Made by a program: the position numbers and the translations under genes. Of a stretch of 64,000 nt of DNA, positions 37,083 through 48,656 are shown one piece after another; the stretch's first letter is position 1, and every line of letters begins with the position of its first letter. The notes beneath the pieces were generated by a model. It was not told the DNA's origin, did no database searches, and worked only from the letters and a program-made list of their open reading frames with translations. The DNA is from Reticulitermes speratus (taxonomy: Eukaryota > Arthropoda > Insecta > Blattodea > Rhinotermitidae): assembly GCA_021186555.1 (NCBI GenBank), contig JAJKFL010000014.1:29900033-29964032 (forward strand), in the 5' to 3' direction.

Positions 37083-37694
37083 TTTTGCTTTTAACCTCAC
37101 GCTGCAAGTCGATTACTCTGGACGGCAAATGACCCACCATGTCAAAATGGCCGCCCACTAATAAAAGCGTATAAACCCTTTGATAAGAACAAGTTCATTT
37201 AAATCACACATTAAATCTGAATTGAATGTATTTCCACAAACGCAATCGTCGTTTAAAATGTTAAAACACATATGACTGCTGCAATATAAATCAAGCTGAC
37301 TGCATCCCTTTCGCGACTTGAGCGAGATTCAAAAGCAGTATATTACTCGTACCATCTGCAGCGTACGAGCAGATAAAGGTACTCCTGGGAAAATGTATTA
37401 TATGGCAATGCGCGTTTGCGGGTAAGCTCATATCAGCCTTCATTTCGGAATGATCAGAACAAAAATTAAAAGCGAAAACGTCTACGGACGCACGGAATTG
37501 TCGCTAGGCATTAATTGGTCAAACAATAAAGTTTCGGTACTGACACTGCGCAAAAATGGCTAAGCGCATAAAACAATCGTAGCCGGGTTCCATTAGTTCG
37601 TGTTATGTCCACCATAGATTAGTGAAATGAAAGTTCTGTCTCAGTTAGCTCAGCGCTTAAGTTGTGTTTTTCTTTGTTGTCATAAAACAGCATA

Positions 37695-38645
37695 CGAATA
37701 TCAAGTTTTGTTTTAAACACAGAAAAAACTACAGCAACATGCAAAATATTGGAAACTGTTTATGGACATGAAGCTCCTTCTCGCACGCATGTCTCGAATG
37801 GTTTAAAAATTCAGAGAGGGAAGTGAGGCCCTTGAAAATGATCCGTCAACTGCTCTGTATCAGCTAACAGTTGCAAAAAGTCGTGAACCGTTGGCCAGAG
37901 ACCTCAGATGACGCTGAACTGATTTAGAAGCAATTGTACATTAACCTGGAGAAGATTAATCAGATTCTTCATTAAAAGTTTGGAAAGATAAAGATCTGCG
38001 CGAAGTTTGTTCCACACAGACTCACAGATGAACAAAAGGAGCGCGGAGTCACAACCTGCGAAGACTTCATCCAGGTCTGTCACACCAATCTGCACTTTCT
38101 CAAGTGCATCGTTACAGGAGATGAGTCTGGGTTGTTTCATTACGATCCCGAAACAAAACGTCGAAGTATGAAGTACAGAACAATCTCATCGCTGAAGCCT
38201 AATATGTTTCCCTTGCAAAAGTCGAGGGTCAAAACAATGTTGATCACTTTCCGATAAACAGGGTGCAATCGACAAGGAAATTGTGCCCGCAGAGAAAACA
38301 GTGAAGTGAATTCTACGTACAGGCGCTGGAAAGGTTGTTGAGGCGGATTTCGAGAGTGAGGCCGCAAATTCGAGCGAAAGGCACCTAGCACCTTTTCTCG
38401 TTCTGCCATGATAGTGCAGCGCTTCTTGGCGATTCACGGCGTGATAGAGAGCAACCATCCACCTTATTCACCTGACCTCGCTCTAGCCAATTTTTCTCTG
38501 CTCTCTAAAGCAAAGTCCTTCCTCAAAATAAGATGTTAGGACGTCGAGATCATCATGAGGAAGGTAACCGCCGAAATAAAGGCAGTTCCTTTGGACGCCT
38601 TCGACGACCGGTGTGTGCAACTTCTAAAAGGAGGTTAAAAAGGGT
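37695..38645 (+). pseudogene. Old mariner transposase relic, plus strand
   Basis: Fragments in several frames follow the mariner order: NIKFCFK, YGHEAPSRTHV.EWFKN, HRLTDEQKERG, TGDES (first Asp), HYDPETKRRSM, CHDSAA (second Asp), [13 protein letters not shown] and FDDRCVQLLKGG. The position of the third catalytic residue reads Asn (ALAN) where active copies have APCD. There are many frameshifts and stops. It is a different, older lineage from the copy at 57217. I could not define its terminal repeats. Confidence 0.8.
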
Positions 38646-38939
38646 GTTGCTGTGAAGGTAGATTACACTGAAGGAAAGTAAAACAATCTTTCTTGTGAAA
38701 TATATATCTGTTCTTGTAGCCTGAATCAAGAAACTTTAGTGTTAGACACCGTAGGTTTTCTTACTCATTGTTACCTACTATGCAACCTGTGGCATGCTGG
38801 TCGGATTCGATGCACATGTATTCGAACCAACGCAGTTCAAACTTTTAATTAGCATTTTATATATAGTATGTAAGTTGAAGTTGTTCTTTTGCTTCATTAA
38901 GTGATACGCCATAAAGAGATACTGGCGACTGGAAGTCTG

Positions 38940-39135
38940 TCTCCACGCATTTGTAATCTCGGCGCTAGATACAGGCGGTCAGATTCACATCTCTGCCGCC
39001 TTACGGCCTTCAGTACCCGTTAGATACGAGGGTGTGAGAGCCCCAGAGCCTGCCCGGACGCGGTGGCAAAGAGAAAAATCTGTCCCTGTCGGAAATTAAA
39101 ACCCGATTGTCCGGCCCTTAGCCAGTAGCTCTACC
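38940..39135 (-). mobile_element. SINE family C, degenerate
   Basis: GGCGCTAGATACAGGCGGTC, AGAGAAAAATCTGTCCCTGT and CGATTGTCCGGCCCTTAGCC, in reversed order. It abuts the plus-strand copy at 39160. Confidence 0.5.
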
Positions 39136-39159
39136 GAGTTTTTTACGAGCCCTCTTAGG

Positions 39160-39265
39160 GGCCAGGATAACGTAGTTGGTATAGCGACTCGCTACGGGCT
39201 GGACGGTTCGGGGTTCGAACTCCGGTGAGGGTAAGAGATTTTCTCTTCTCGACACCATTCCAGGC
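39160..39265 (+). mobile_element. SINE family C, 5' head only
   Basis: GGCCAGGATAACGTAGTTGG, GACTCGCTACGGGCTGGACG and GGGGTTCGAACTCCGGTGAG, then truncated after TTTTCTCTTCTCGACACCAT. Confidence 0.75.
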
Positions 39266-39504
39266 CATATAGTGTACAGACATACAAATAACACATATTT
39301 TTCCAACAAATGCAAAGAACAGACCTATTTTAGAGCTGGCCACATTTGTTCTATTTTCGTTTGCTTTCACGCAATTTTTCCAAAAGGAAAGTGGCGTTTA
39401 ATGGTGTGACGGACCGGCTGATAAAGAAGAAAGGCGGTTCTGGGGCTGGTTGCTACAGTAGCCGGAAGTAGGAAGGTGGACCCTTGTTACTAACTCCCAC
39501 ACAT

Positions 39505-39728
39505 TGGAATAAACTCAGTAATAGATGATGAAGTGAGTGATCAGCTTCAAGCCCTGGCCCCTTTTTCTTTTGGAAAAAAGAAGAGGATGTCGTTTGAATT
39601 TGAGACTGGTATGGTCCCAGGACCGGTCTGAACGCTTTGGAGAAGAGAAAAATCCCCTGCCGGTAGTCAGTACCAACTCCACTGTCGTCCAGCACCTAGC
39701 CTAGTCGCTATACCAACTGACCTAGCGA
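39505..39728 (-). mobile_element. SINE family C
   Basis: GACTGGTATGGTCCCAGGAC, TTTGGAGAAGAGAAAAATCC and a reversed head (CGCTATACCAACTGACCTAG). Confidence 0.68.
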
Positions 39729-41200
39729 AGGAGATTGTGAGCTGCCACAAGCAACAGTCCTTCACTGGTCTGTAATGACTGACTGGTTATTTGAAGGGTT
39801 TCAAGACGAGTAAGCTCCTTAGAGGTTTTTCGTGTCATTTCTTTCACCAATCAATCCGTGTTTCAAAATAAAAGAAAACCAGTATTTGCAAGGTCAGCAC
39901 AGTCCCATAATTTTGTTACAAACTCAGTCTGAACCTACAAGAACTAGGGAAACCTTCAAAGTGGCTTCAGGATTCGACCTAGGACGTCAGCTCAATCGGT
40001 TCATTGAAATTACATACATCATATGCATTACGTAATAGTAAATTACGTCATTAGAATATTAGCCTACATGGACTTTCAAGTTAGTCAACTGGCGGCCATT
40101 ACCAACCCTACAATGTTCGCGAAAACGATTTGAAGGGAAGGTCTTAACCTCCTTAGAGGACACATTCAATACAAATGTGAAAGGCAGCTAAGTAGCATCT
40201 AACAGCGAAATATCGGTGACCCACTTTTAAAATGAAGAAGTGAATTACTTACTGCTTGACATTGCAAGGCCACATGAAGGTCAGTCCATCAGCTCACGCG
40301 GAAACGACATTCCTGCATCACTCACGGATCACAGACGTCATTTGTGTAATTTATAGGCAGAATCTGAAAGATCAGTCAATACAGGTAAGGAACTGCGACC
40401 TTTGTTTTGTACGAGTATATGTGATGGAGATATTGCATTCCTGTATAAATTGGTAACAGGGAAGCCATTACATAACTCCCGGAGAAATGGACCCAAAGGG
40501 AAGTTTGTCACTTTCACCAGGCTTGTCGAAAATAAATACAGCCATAATTTTTGTTGACCAGTACCTTAATCACACTGGGCCAAAATTGTTTAAACCACAC
40601 GTATGTAGAGACACAGGGAGACAGACCAAGGGATAGCTGAGATGTAGAGACTTCGGCTTAGCTTGGGGTGAAGAGGACAGCAAAGATTATTTTTATTTAT
40701 TACTTTATGTTATTGACTAGCGACGTGCCTGTCATGCCGTGCTACCACAATATTCACGCTCTACTCCACGGCCTCTTCTCTCAGTCGTTTCTTTTTTCTT
40801 AGAGTAAACCGAAAGTTAATTTCATTCATCGGAGTGCTGCAATGTGGTTGTGCTATGTTATATTACACGCCCAATGCAAACTGCTTCTTTGGCCTCTGTG
40901 CGTACCTCGCAGAGAACCATGGCAACCCGGTAACCGGGGTGTGACACAATCAATAATGAAAGGGAGATATACAGAGGTCTGCGTATAGACCAAGCGCGTG
41001 TAGCAGTAAGTCTTGTATTCGGAATGTATTCCTTTCTAATCTTAACCCAATCAGACAACTGTTTTCCTTTTTTTTTTTGGCTGAGGCACAAGCATAAATT
41101 CTTAACATCACGTCTGTTAATTATGCGTATTTTTTGACGACAGAAACTGAACCAAAATACTGTATAGTATATAGCTGTAAGATACAATGAGACAGCCTGA
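39729..41200. other. No gene recognised; last CpG-rich stretch before the CpG-poor domain
   Basis: A 109-codon minus frame (41187-40858) ends at the CpG transition. I recognise no domain in it. Confidence 0.55.
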
Positions 41201-41867
41201 TTGAATGGAACAAAGGCTTCATCAACATTGAGTTACTTAGAAAGGATACATTACTTGGTTCAGTCATGTTGCATTTTGAAGGCAAAACACCTTTAATCAA
41301 GCTTCTAAATCAAGATTACATTCTCTCTAGTGTGCAACGATGGAAGTCATATTGCCCCATCGAAACCATCAAGGACTGCACAAGGTGTGGAGGGAGGTAA
41401 GGCTTAGACAACAGCCTTGATTAAACTGAAGACCAGAAGATAATTCCTCAACAGAGATTGCCATAAATATGAAGTGTACAATCGTATAAATAAAGTAATC
41501 AGATCAGAACACCACAAACAGATACACATGCACAAGCAATTATTGCTACAAAGTTACTTTTTTATTCATGCAGGGAAGCTCTGAATGACATTTAAGGTCA
41601 ATCAACTGGATAAAGCCCTCATGTATCCACTTACATAAGATGCTGAATCCAGCAAGCCTGTGATTATTTTGTGATCAAGATACAGTCTTCTGGAATGTGA
41701 CACTCAGTAGTTCAGTGTAACAACGTTTTGCAGGACCCTCCTGTCTCCATCAACTGTAATTTTGACACCCACCCCCATCAGAACCTCAAATCATTTCACA
41801 TCTGTGATCCAGCTGCATTATCTACTGTAACAGGCACAGTTTAATGTTTATTTCAAGACGAGAACCA

Positions 41868-41905
41868 CCACCATCACCACCACCACCACCAGCAGCAGCA
41901 GCAGA
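41868..41905. repeat. (CAC)n/(CAG)n microsatellite
   Basis: ACCACCACCATCACCACCAC followed by AGCAGCAGCAGCAG, at the left edge of the CpG-poor domain. Confidence 0.9.
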
Positions 41906-42329
41906 AAAACAAGCATAATTACATGTAGGTATATTTATTTAGTTACAAAATTATTTTGTTTACAATAAATAATTTGTAAACTTCAACAATATTATTCTAC
42001 TCTTGTAATTACAGTATTTAATTGTTCACAGAGCAGATTACTGTTCAACAGTCTCTATAACCTCTATTCATGATCACACAGTGCTCATATAAAAAACTGT
42101 CAAAATACCAACACTTTAAAAATGTGGCAGGCATAAGTGATTCAATATTTCAGGCCTTGTATTCTTTACTTCTGTCTTGCTATCTCATGACTACAGTTAG
42201 ATTTACATAAGACTTAACATTTGAAGTTACATTCAGAAACATGAAACACATTTTGACCTATGAAACAGCAAGTGACAAGGAGAATAAAGAAGATTGCATT
42301 AAGACAAAACTTCATGATTTGTATGCTTC

Positions 42330-42575
42330 ATTCATTATGGCTGGCGTGAGTACATCACTGATGATGAAATGGGTAGGACACACAGCATACATGGTGAAGA
42401 TGACAAATGAAGACAATGTTTCAGTTATTTTAGTCAAAGAAGCTCCAACAAAAAGATCACTCAAGAGTTTTACGTGTAAATAGGACAGAAGTAAAATGGA
42501 TGGGGATTAGACTGAGCTGACTCAGGACAGGATTCAGTACTGAACTTCTGTAAACACAATAAAATGGACCTCCAC
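42330..42575 (+). mobile_element. CpG-decayed RTE-like LINE tail
   Basis: LMMKWVGHTAYMVKMTNEDN followed by SVILVKEAPTKRSL matches the [26 protein letters not shown] tail of 15017-15345. The substitutions mostly remove CG-containing Arg codons. It lies in the CpG-poor domain. Confidence 0.6.
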
Positions 42576-44624
42576 ATTTCTAAAATCAGAGAATTTCTTG
42601 CTGAGGTGAGCAAGTATCAATTTGCCATGTAGTTAGTCAGTATAAGTCTTTCAGTTTAGTTAGTACTGTAAAGATATTACATATCTGGCAATGCACAGGA
42701 CGCATGATGATTGCTAAACTGGTGGAGCAGGTGCCTATTAGAGATGTGGCTACAGACTACATCACTGTGTTCAGCAAGTACAGAATTTCTTAATTCCTAC
42801 ACACAGCTAATTATATGAATGAATAACAAACTCCCATGTTTGAGGTTCTGTCCCATAGGCAGAGTACATTCATGTTCCTGCAAAAGGAACTCCAACCTTT
42901 CTTCATGTGTGTTTGTGTGTGTAATGCGCACACACGTGAATTTTGTTGTAACAAATAACGATAAACTCAATTTGGATATTAAAACAACTACATTAATATG
43001 AGATTTAAGGTTCCTGTAGTCTTTGAGATGTGATTCAGTGTAATAGCATAGACAGGCACCAATGTTTCAGAGGAACCTGTCCCTCCATCTTCAGCCTTGA
43101 GGACCCAACACACCCATCTATTCTGTGAAATGTGAGGTTTGCACAGTAGTGACTACGGTGACTGCTGTCACCTGTCTACAAAATTACACAGTGTCACTTT
43201 CCGGAAGATACCAACCTTCCTACTGACTCTGCTACAATTGAAAAGCTGTCAAAGTCAGTAAAACATTGTCCTAGAACATTATTTTCTGGACATTGGACCA
43301 ACAACAAAATATAATCCTGTCTTATTATTAATTTATTGAACACAATAACATTGTCAGAATGTCGGTCCACATCTGACACTGTACTCACATTATACGAATA
43401 AATGATATATTTCAGTCTTGCACACCATACCTTTACATATGAGCACTGTGGTTGTATAAGAAATGTAAATACCATACATAACCTCAAGCATCATTCAAAT
43501 ATGAGGTAATGCACAAGTTACAGCAGTATTAGGCACATGCTGGGCGACACGTCACAATAGTCCATCATCTTAGTTTTCAAACCATAAGGAAAGAAACCTT
43601 TTATTACACTAAACAGCTTTATTTTAGACACAATACTAATAGGTTGACCCTTACATATTACAATACTGCACCAAAGGTACATCAATTGTAAATATGTTTG
43701 TGTTGTCAAATAATGCAATAAATTGTATGACTAAATTGTGAAGAGGTTTTAGTGTGAATTAAATTGTCACTCTTGTTCCCTGAATGGCCTAAAACTGCTA
43801 TACATAATTACAAACTTTTCTCATGCAATTCTTCAAATTAAGTTCAGAAGAACTGTAACATAGAAACTGGCCCTTAACAAATTATTTTTATATAATTCTT
43901 TGGTTTCAATTCAGGATCCTTTCATATAAAAAAAACACAGTAAAAAGTGCTTAATTTTACTGCTGTAATTGCTTCTGAAGTGAATGGTCTGTGGAAATGA
44001 ATTCAATCGCTGCTGAAGGATAAAATGTCTGACAGCTGAAGTGCCCATTTTATGTACCTTTACTGTCACAATATAAGGGATAGTTCAATCACACAACTTT
44101 ACTTTTCAATATATGCATACAGTGTAAAATAAAGTTGTTTTCAGCTGAAACACCCTTTCTTATACTATTAACTTGCACAATGGGATGCAGGCCATCAAAA
44201 TTTACTCTCACAGCTGACCTGGACTGCAGTTTACTCCAGACATTTACTATGATGTGCTACTAGTATTACATGTCCTCAAATAAGGTTCAGTTCCCTTACT
44301 TTGGCCCACTCCATTTATTACTAAAAGGTCATTCTATACCTCTTTTTACCTGACCACTTACAAACAAAAATGATTGTACTTTGGCTGTGATATCTATGGA
44401 ATAAAATGAACACATGCCAAGTAGAAACAATAAAACGACCTCCTACTGACCACCAGTTGGATATTCAAATCAGCACTATTCACTTGCAGCTTCTGTTTCA
44501 GAAGCACATAGTAACACAACAACCAGTTTAAAACTCCACTGACACAACAGCCAGAGCTATCAGCAGCACTGTTAAATAAACTACAAATACATAAAACAAA
44601 AACTCAAGCTTCGAAACTTTGCCC

Positions 44625-44770
44625 CTCAGCAAAGAGCACCCATTACCCATTGAACAGTACTCTAAATGGGCCTTAGGGCCAGGATGGAAATGGTGGCATA
44701 CAGAAAAGTCCTGCCATTATCAGGAATCAAACCCCCAATTATCCAGCTCATAGCTAATCACTTTATATTG
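44625..44770 (-). mobile_element. SINE family C, CpG-decayed
   Basis: GCCCCTCAGCAAAGAGCACC, AATGGGCCTTAGGGCCAGGA and CAGGAATCAAACCCCCAATT are reversed family C with no CG left. It is in the CpG-poor domain. Confidence 0.65.
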
Positions 44771-45315
44771 CACTAAAATTACTATGATATTAAACTTTAA
44801 CAAAAAGAAATGTCTCTTCTGTAGGCTGGCCAGCTGAGGACAAACTGAGCTTATACTTAATAATATTCAACAGTACTGTACAAACTGCTGTCTACAACAA
44901 ATTCAAAATGAAAGGCAGGAAATGTAATTGTTTTGGGGCCAATTAATTACACTAATGGTGCCACTATGCCATTAAATAGCTAAAAGTATGTCCAGTAGCA
45001 TTCCAGCTTAAGACTTCATTCATGTGCCCTGGTACTGTACTTCAGCCATCAGCAACTACAAACCCAAAACACTGGCTGCCAAATAAGTAAGGATTATGAC
45101 ATATGCCTTAGGATTTACAATACAAAGTACTAAAAATAGCTGCATGGCATCAGGTATCAATCTGTCCTCAAACCAGATGAACTCAGAAAATAAAAATGCT
45201 ATGAACAAATACTATACTTGAAACCATTAGTTAAGCATACAACACAATGCATTGGTCTAATACAGCTGAAATTATAGCAGGTGCATACAGTAGGAAGGCC
45301 ACCAGTGTCTGAACA

Positions 45316-45911
45316 TATACAGGACGTAAAGTAATTCAATCGACAGATTTCTAGGAATGATAGAAGACATCCAAACAATGTATTTTAGGATAAGAACCAA
45401 TATTTGGAAATGCTCAGTTTGGTCACTAAACACAGAACCATAAACACGTTTGGTTTGGAAGGACGAATTGTATGTTGCTCTGGAACTTATAGCCTGCTAC
45501 TTAATTTTATTGCTCTGGATGTGGAGTTATGTGAAATAAAAAAACTGTTGATAAAGAAGAATCAAAATTAAATGTGAAATGTTTCTTTCAGTAGGTTTTA
45601 TTAGATGTAGCAAACACTTCTGCATTGACTTTCATTTCTTTATTTTCATTTCACATGTAAATTTGATTCTTCTTAATCAGTAGTCTTTTCTACTTCACAT
45701 AACTCTACGTCAGAACAATAAAATTAAGTAGCAGGCTACTCAGTTCCACAGCAACATGCAGTTCATCATTCCATACCGAACATGTTCATGGTTCTGCATT
45801 TAGCGACCAAACTAAGCATTTCTGGATATTGGTTTCTGTCCTAAAATACATTGTTTTGATCTCCTTTATCATCCCTAGAAATCTGTCCATTTAATTACAT
45901 TCCACCCTGTA
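45316..45911. repeat. Long inverted repeat (foldback), arms about 250 bp
   Basis: The left arm is about 45316-45585 and the right arm about 45644-45911. Matching ends are TATACAGGACGTAAAGTAAT and, reversed, TATACAGGGTGGAATGTAAT. Inner matches include AGCAGGCTAC and TTCTTTATCAACAG-like stretches. Spacer is about 60 bp. Termini ATACAGGGTG with a TA-rich target suggest a foldback MITE. Confidence 0.85.
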
Positions 45912-46914
45912 TAAACACTGTCCTCAGAGTAAATCATCACCTCAGTACACACTGCATCCATTATCTGTTTTGTTTATGGAAGTGGCAATATTAGAATGGC
46001 ATGACTGATAATCATTTTAGTTGTCTGGGATGCCATGCCCTGGAGTTTGGTACATGGGCATCAATTTTTTGGAGGAACTTGCTTCTTCTACCCTGAAGAC
46101 AGAGGTGGCAGGTTCCTTCATAACAGAATACAAACATAGAATTATATGGAGAAAGGGTATTAAGGCATTTCTTTTCCAGCAGACACACTGACTATTTGAC
46201 TTATGTCATACTGACAGATAGCAGACACAAAGCACCCGACTTCTCACTTCAAGCATCTGAATTTAAAACAAACTGCCCTACCACAGAAGGACACTGCTGA
46301 ATATTGCACAAAAAATGCTGACACCCAAACACCAAGTGTACATTTTGAGCAACATGAATGACTCGTTTCATTCATTAACCACCTAATTCTATCTTGTAAT
46401 ACCTTCCTTGAAAAGGCGACAGACATTCGGCCGGTCAATAAATTCTTCAACTTTATCGAAACTTATCCCTTTCACCTCTAAAATTCAACTAAATAATACA
46501 AAATAATTCAGCTCGTACTCTCTGAAAATGTGTCTCCATTACAAAGACCAATCAGTTGCTTGTATATGGAGAAACAATTACTATTTATCGTAACAATCAT
46601 AAAAAAGCCATAAATATAAAGTGGGCAAAATGTAGAATTTCCTAATTTAAAGCAGGTGGTAAATAAAATAACCACTGTAGTTTAACCTGTTACAGCATAG
46701 TGGACCTTTATGTACCACAACATTTAACATTTAAAAAAATTCTATACTCTGCCTACACACTGCATTAACGTGTTATATATGGATCTCAGAACAGATACTA
46801 CGTCCCCCTACAGCATTAACTCATTGGTTCTGTAACCCTGATGGAGTGTGTTTACCGCACTGTACAAACTGAACCTTTAAATATAATTCAGGTAAACTTT
46901 TGTCTCTGAAGGAA

Positions 46915-47150
46915 TAAAGTTCATAACCATGTTCACAAAAGCCTGCTATGAAGCCATATTCTGAGCCAACTGAACAGCTCACACCCTAAATAAAATTAAT
47001 TTTAATACTGTTCTCCACCTACGTAGATGTCTTCCTAGTGGCATCTTATGTTGAAGGTTTCTGCCACAAGTTTTGTATCCATTTCTTATGTCCACATGTG
47101 CTACACATCCCACCCATCTGATCACCCTCAGTTGATACACTGTACTAATT
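46915..47150 (-). mobile_element. CpG-decayed RTE-like LINE tail
   Basis: Nucleotide stretches such as CCACATGTGCTACACATCCC and CATCTGATCACC line up with the antisense tail of 15017-15345 (CGTGCTACATGCCCCGCCC). The coding frame is lost. Confidence 0.55.
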
Positions 47151-47547
47151 GAGGCGAAGAGTATGTCTGAATAAAACTATCATTGTTACATTCAAAAACA
47201 TGGTCAATGTTCCTTACAACAAAAATAAAATCAGTGACGCCTAGTATGCATAGCCACACTGTAATACATTAGCACCCTATTTATTGCTGCCACCCTAACC
47301 TAACAACCATAATAATTCTGTAAACACAAAACTGCATATGTTGATTACATACAGAATCCCTCAATAAAGCATCAGTTTCATTAGTTTCCATGTACCAGTT
47401 AAATGTGTGGCAAAGCTTCAAACTTGTGCTCACTAAATCACCTAAGTGGGAGAGGTATAGGAATGGCACAGGCTCAGAATATTCATACCACACTCATTAC
47501 CTAACATTTTGTCCTCCAGTTGTAGGTGTAAACATATATAAAAAATA

Positions 47548-48656
47548 CAGCAGGCCCTCAATATAATACACTAATAGGGCGGATGGCGGTCCGTTAAACA
47601 TAAATGTCCATTACTTGCAAAAGCGTATTTGAAACCCATAAAAACACTCCCATATAAAAAAAAAGTTTTTTGAAAATAAAGAACACCACAATTTGCACAA
47701 CAAATGTAATGCAATGTGCCTACAAATATATGGTATTTAAACGATTATAGGAAATTGTAAAAATACCCCAAAAGGCGTTCTGCCCCTTGACCCCACTCTA
47801 GGCAGCTTTTTTTTAAAGGATTGGTAGGAACACAGATTGCATCACTAAACATGCGCCTACTTGCAGGGCAATGCCTCTTTGAAAATCACCAAAACCCACC
47901 GGCACTTGCTTTAATTTAATTTTCATACACTTTGCTATTGCATCAACAGCAGGATTTATCTCTGTGCTTCTTACTTTCACAATGCACAAACACTGTTGTA
48001 CATACCATTTCATCACAGTTTCACATCTAAACTGACTTGTTTTACTGGCTTCATATTTGCTTACCTGGACCACCTTATGCAGAAGGGCTAGCACCTTCTC
48101 TATCAAAAGATTGAATATCTCTAAGACATGACTTTGCTTTTCCTAATATCACACACCATTTGCTTCATCACCCCATAACCTGTACATACAGCTGCCACCT
48201 TTACACAGATTCTAGCTTTTAAATTAACTATGATTTTGCTTTACCCTTAACTGCACTCAAGATTTCTTCTCACCTTTCTTGGGCCCCATACTTATTAACT
48301 TTAATGCAATAAATTGAGTTGATTGAAAATATTCTGTGGATGCATGTGGCCACTGTAAAGACAGAGACTAAGACAGCACTGTGAAGAACAGCATCTCATC
48401 TTTCCTCCTGAAGGCAGTAAATACGATTCATCAGCACACAAAGAAATTTTCTTTGGGAAGAACAGCGTTTTCAACAAATTTCATGAAAATGAATACAGAA
48501 ACATTTCAAAATTTTCTCACAATTGGAAAGTGTTTACCATAGTTTTTGGTCTCTGTCAGACTGCCCCAGTACTTGGGAAAACCTCTGGCCCCAGGTATTT
48601 GGTCTGCTAAATCTAGGATCCACTAAATGCAAGTCCATTAAGTCAACGGTCTACTG
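47548..48656 (-). mobile_element. Old Tigger-type transposon relic
   Basis: The ends are TA|CAGCAGGCCCTCAATATAA and TTAAGTCAACGGTCTACTG|TA, giving 1,109 bp with TA on both sides. On the minus strand near 48180-48121 it reads YGVMKQMVCDIRKSK, the Tigger helix-turn-helix signature. A decayed frame at 48106-47813 continues with KWYVQQ. Many stops are present and no catalytic domain was recognised. It lies in the CpG-poor domain and is itself CpG-poor, so it is old. Confidence 0.72.

Larger units (their letters stand above)
42576..46914. other. No host exon recognised downstream of MAP3K
   Basis: CpG-poor, AT-rich DNA with a decayed SINE C and the 0.6 kb foldback. It could be 3' UTR, downstream transcribed DNA or an unrecognised gene. 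No protein motif was found on either strand. Confidence 0.5.
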
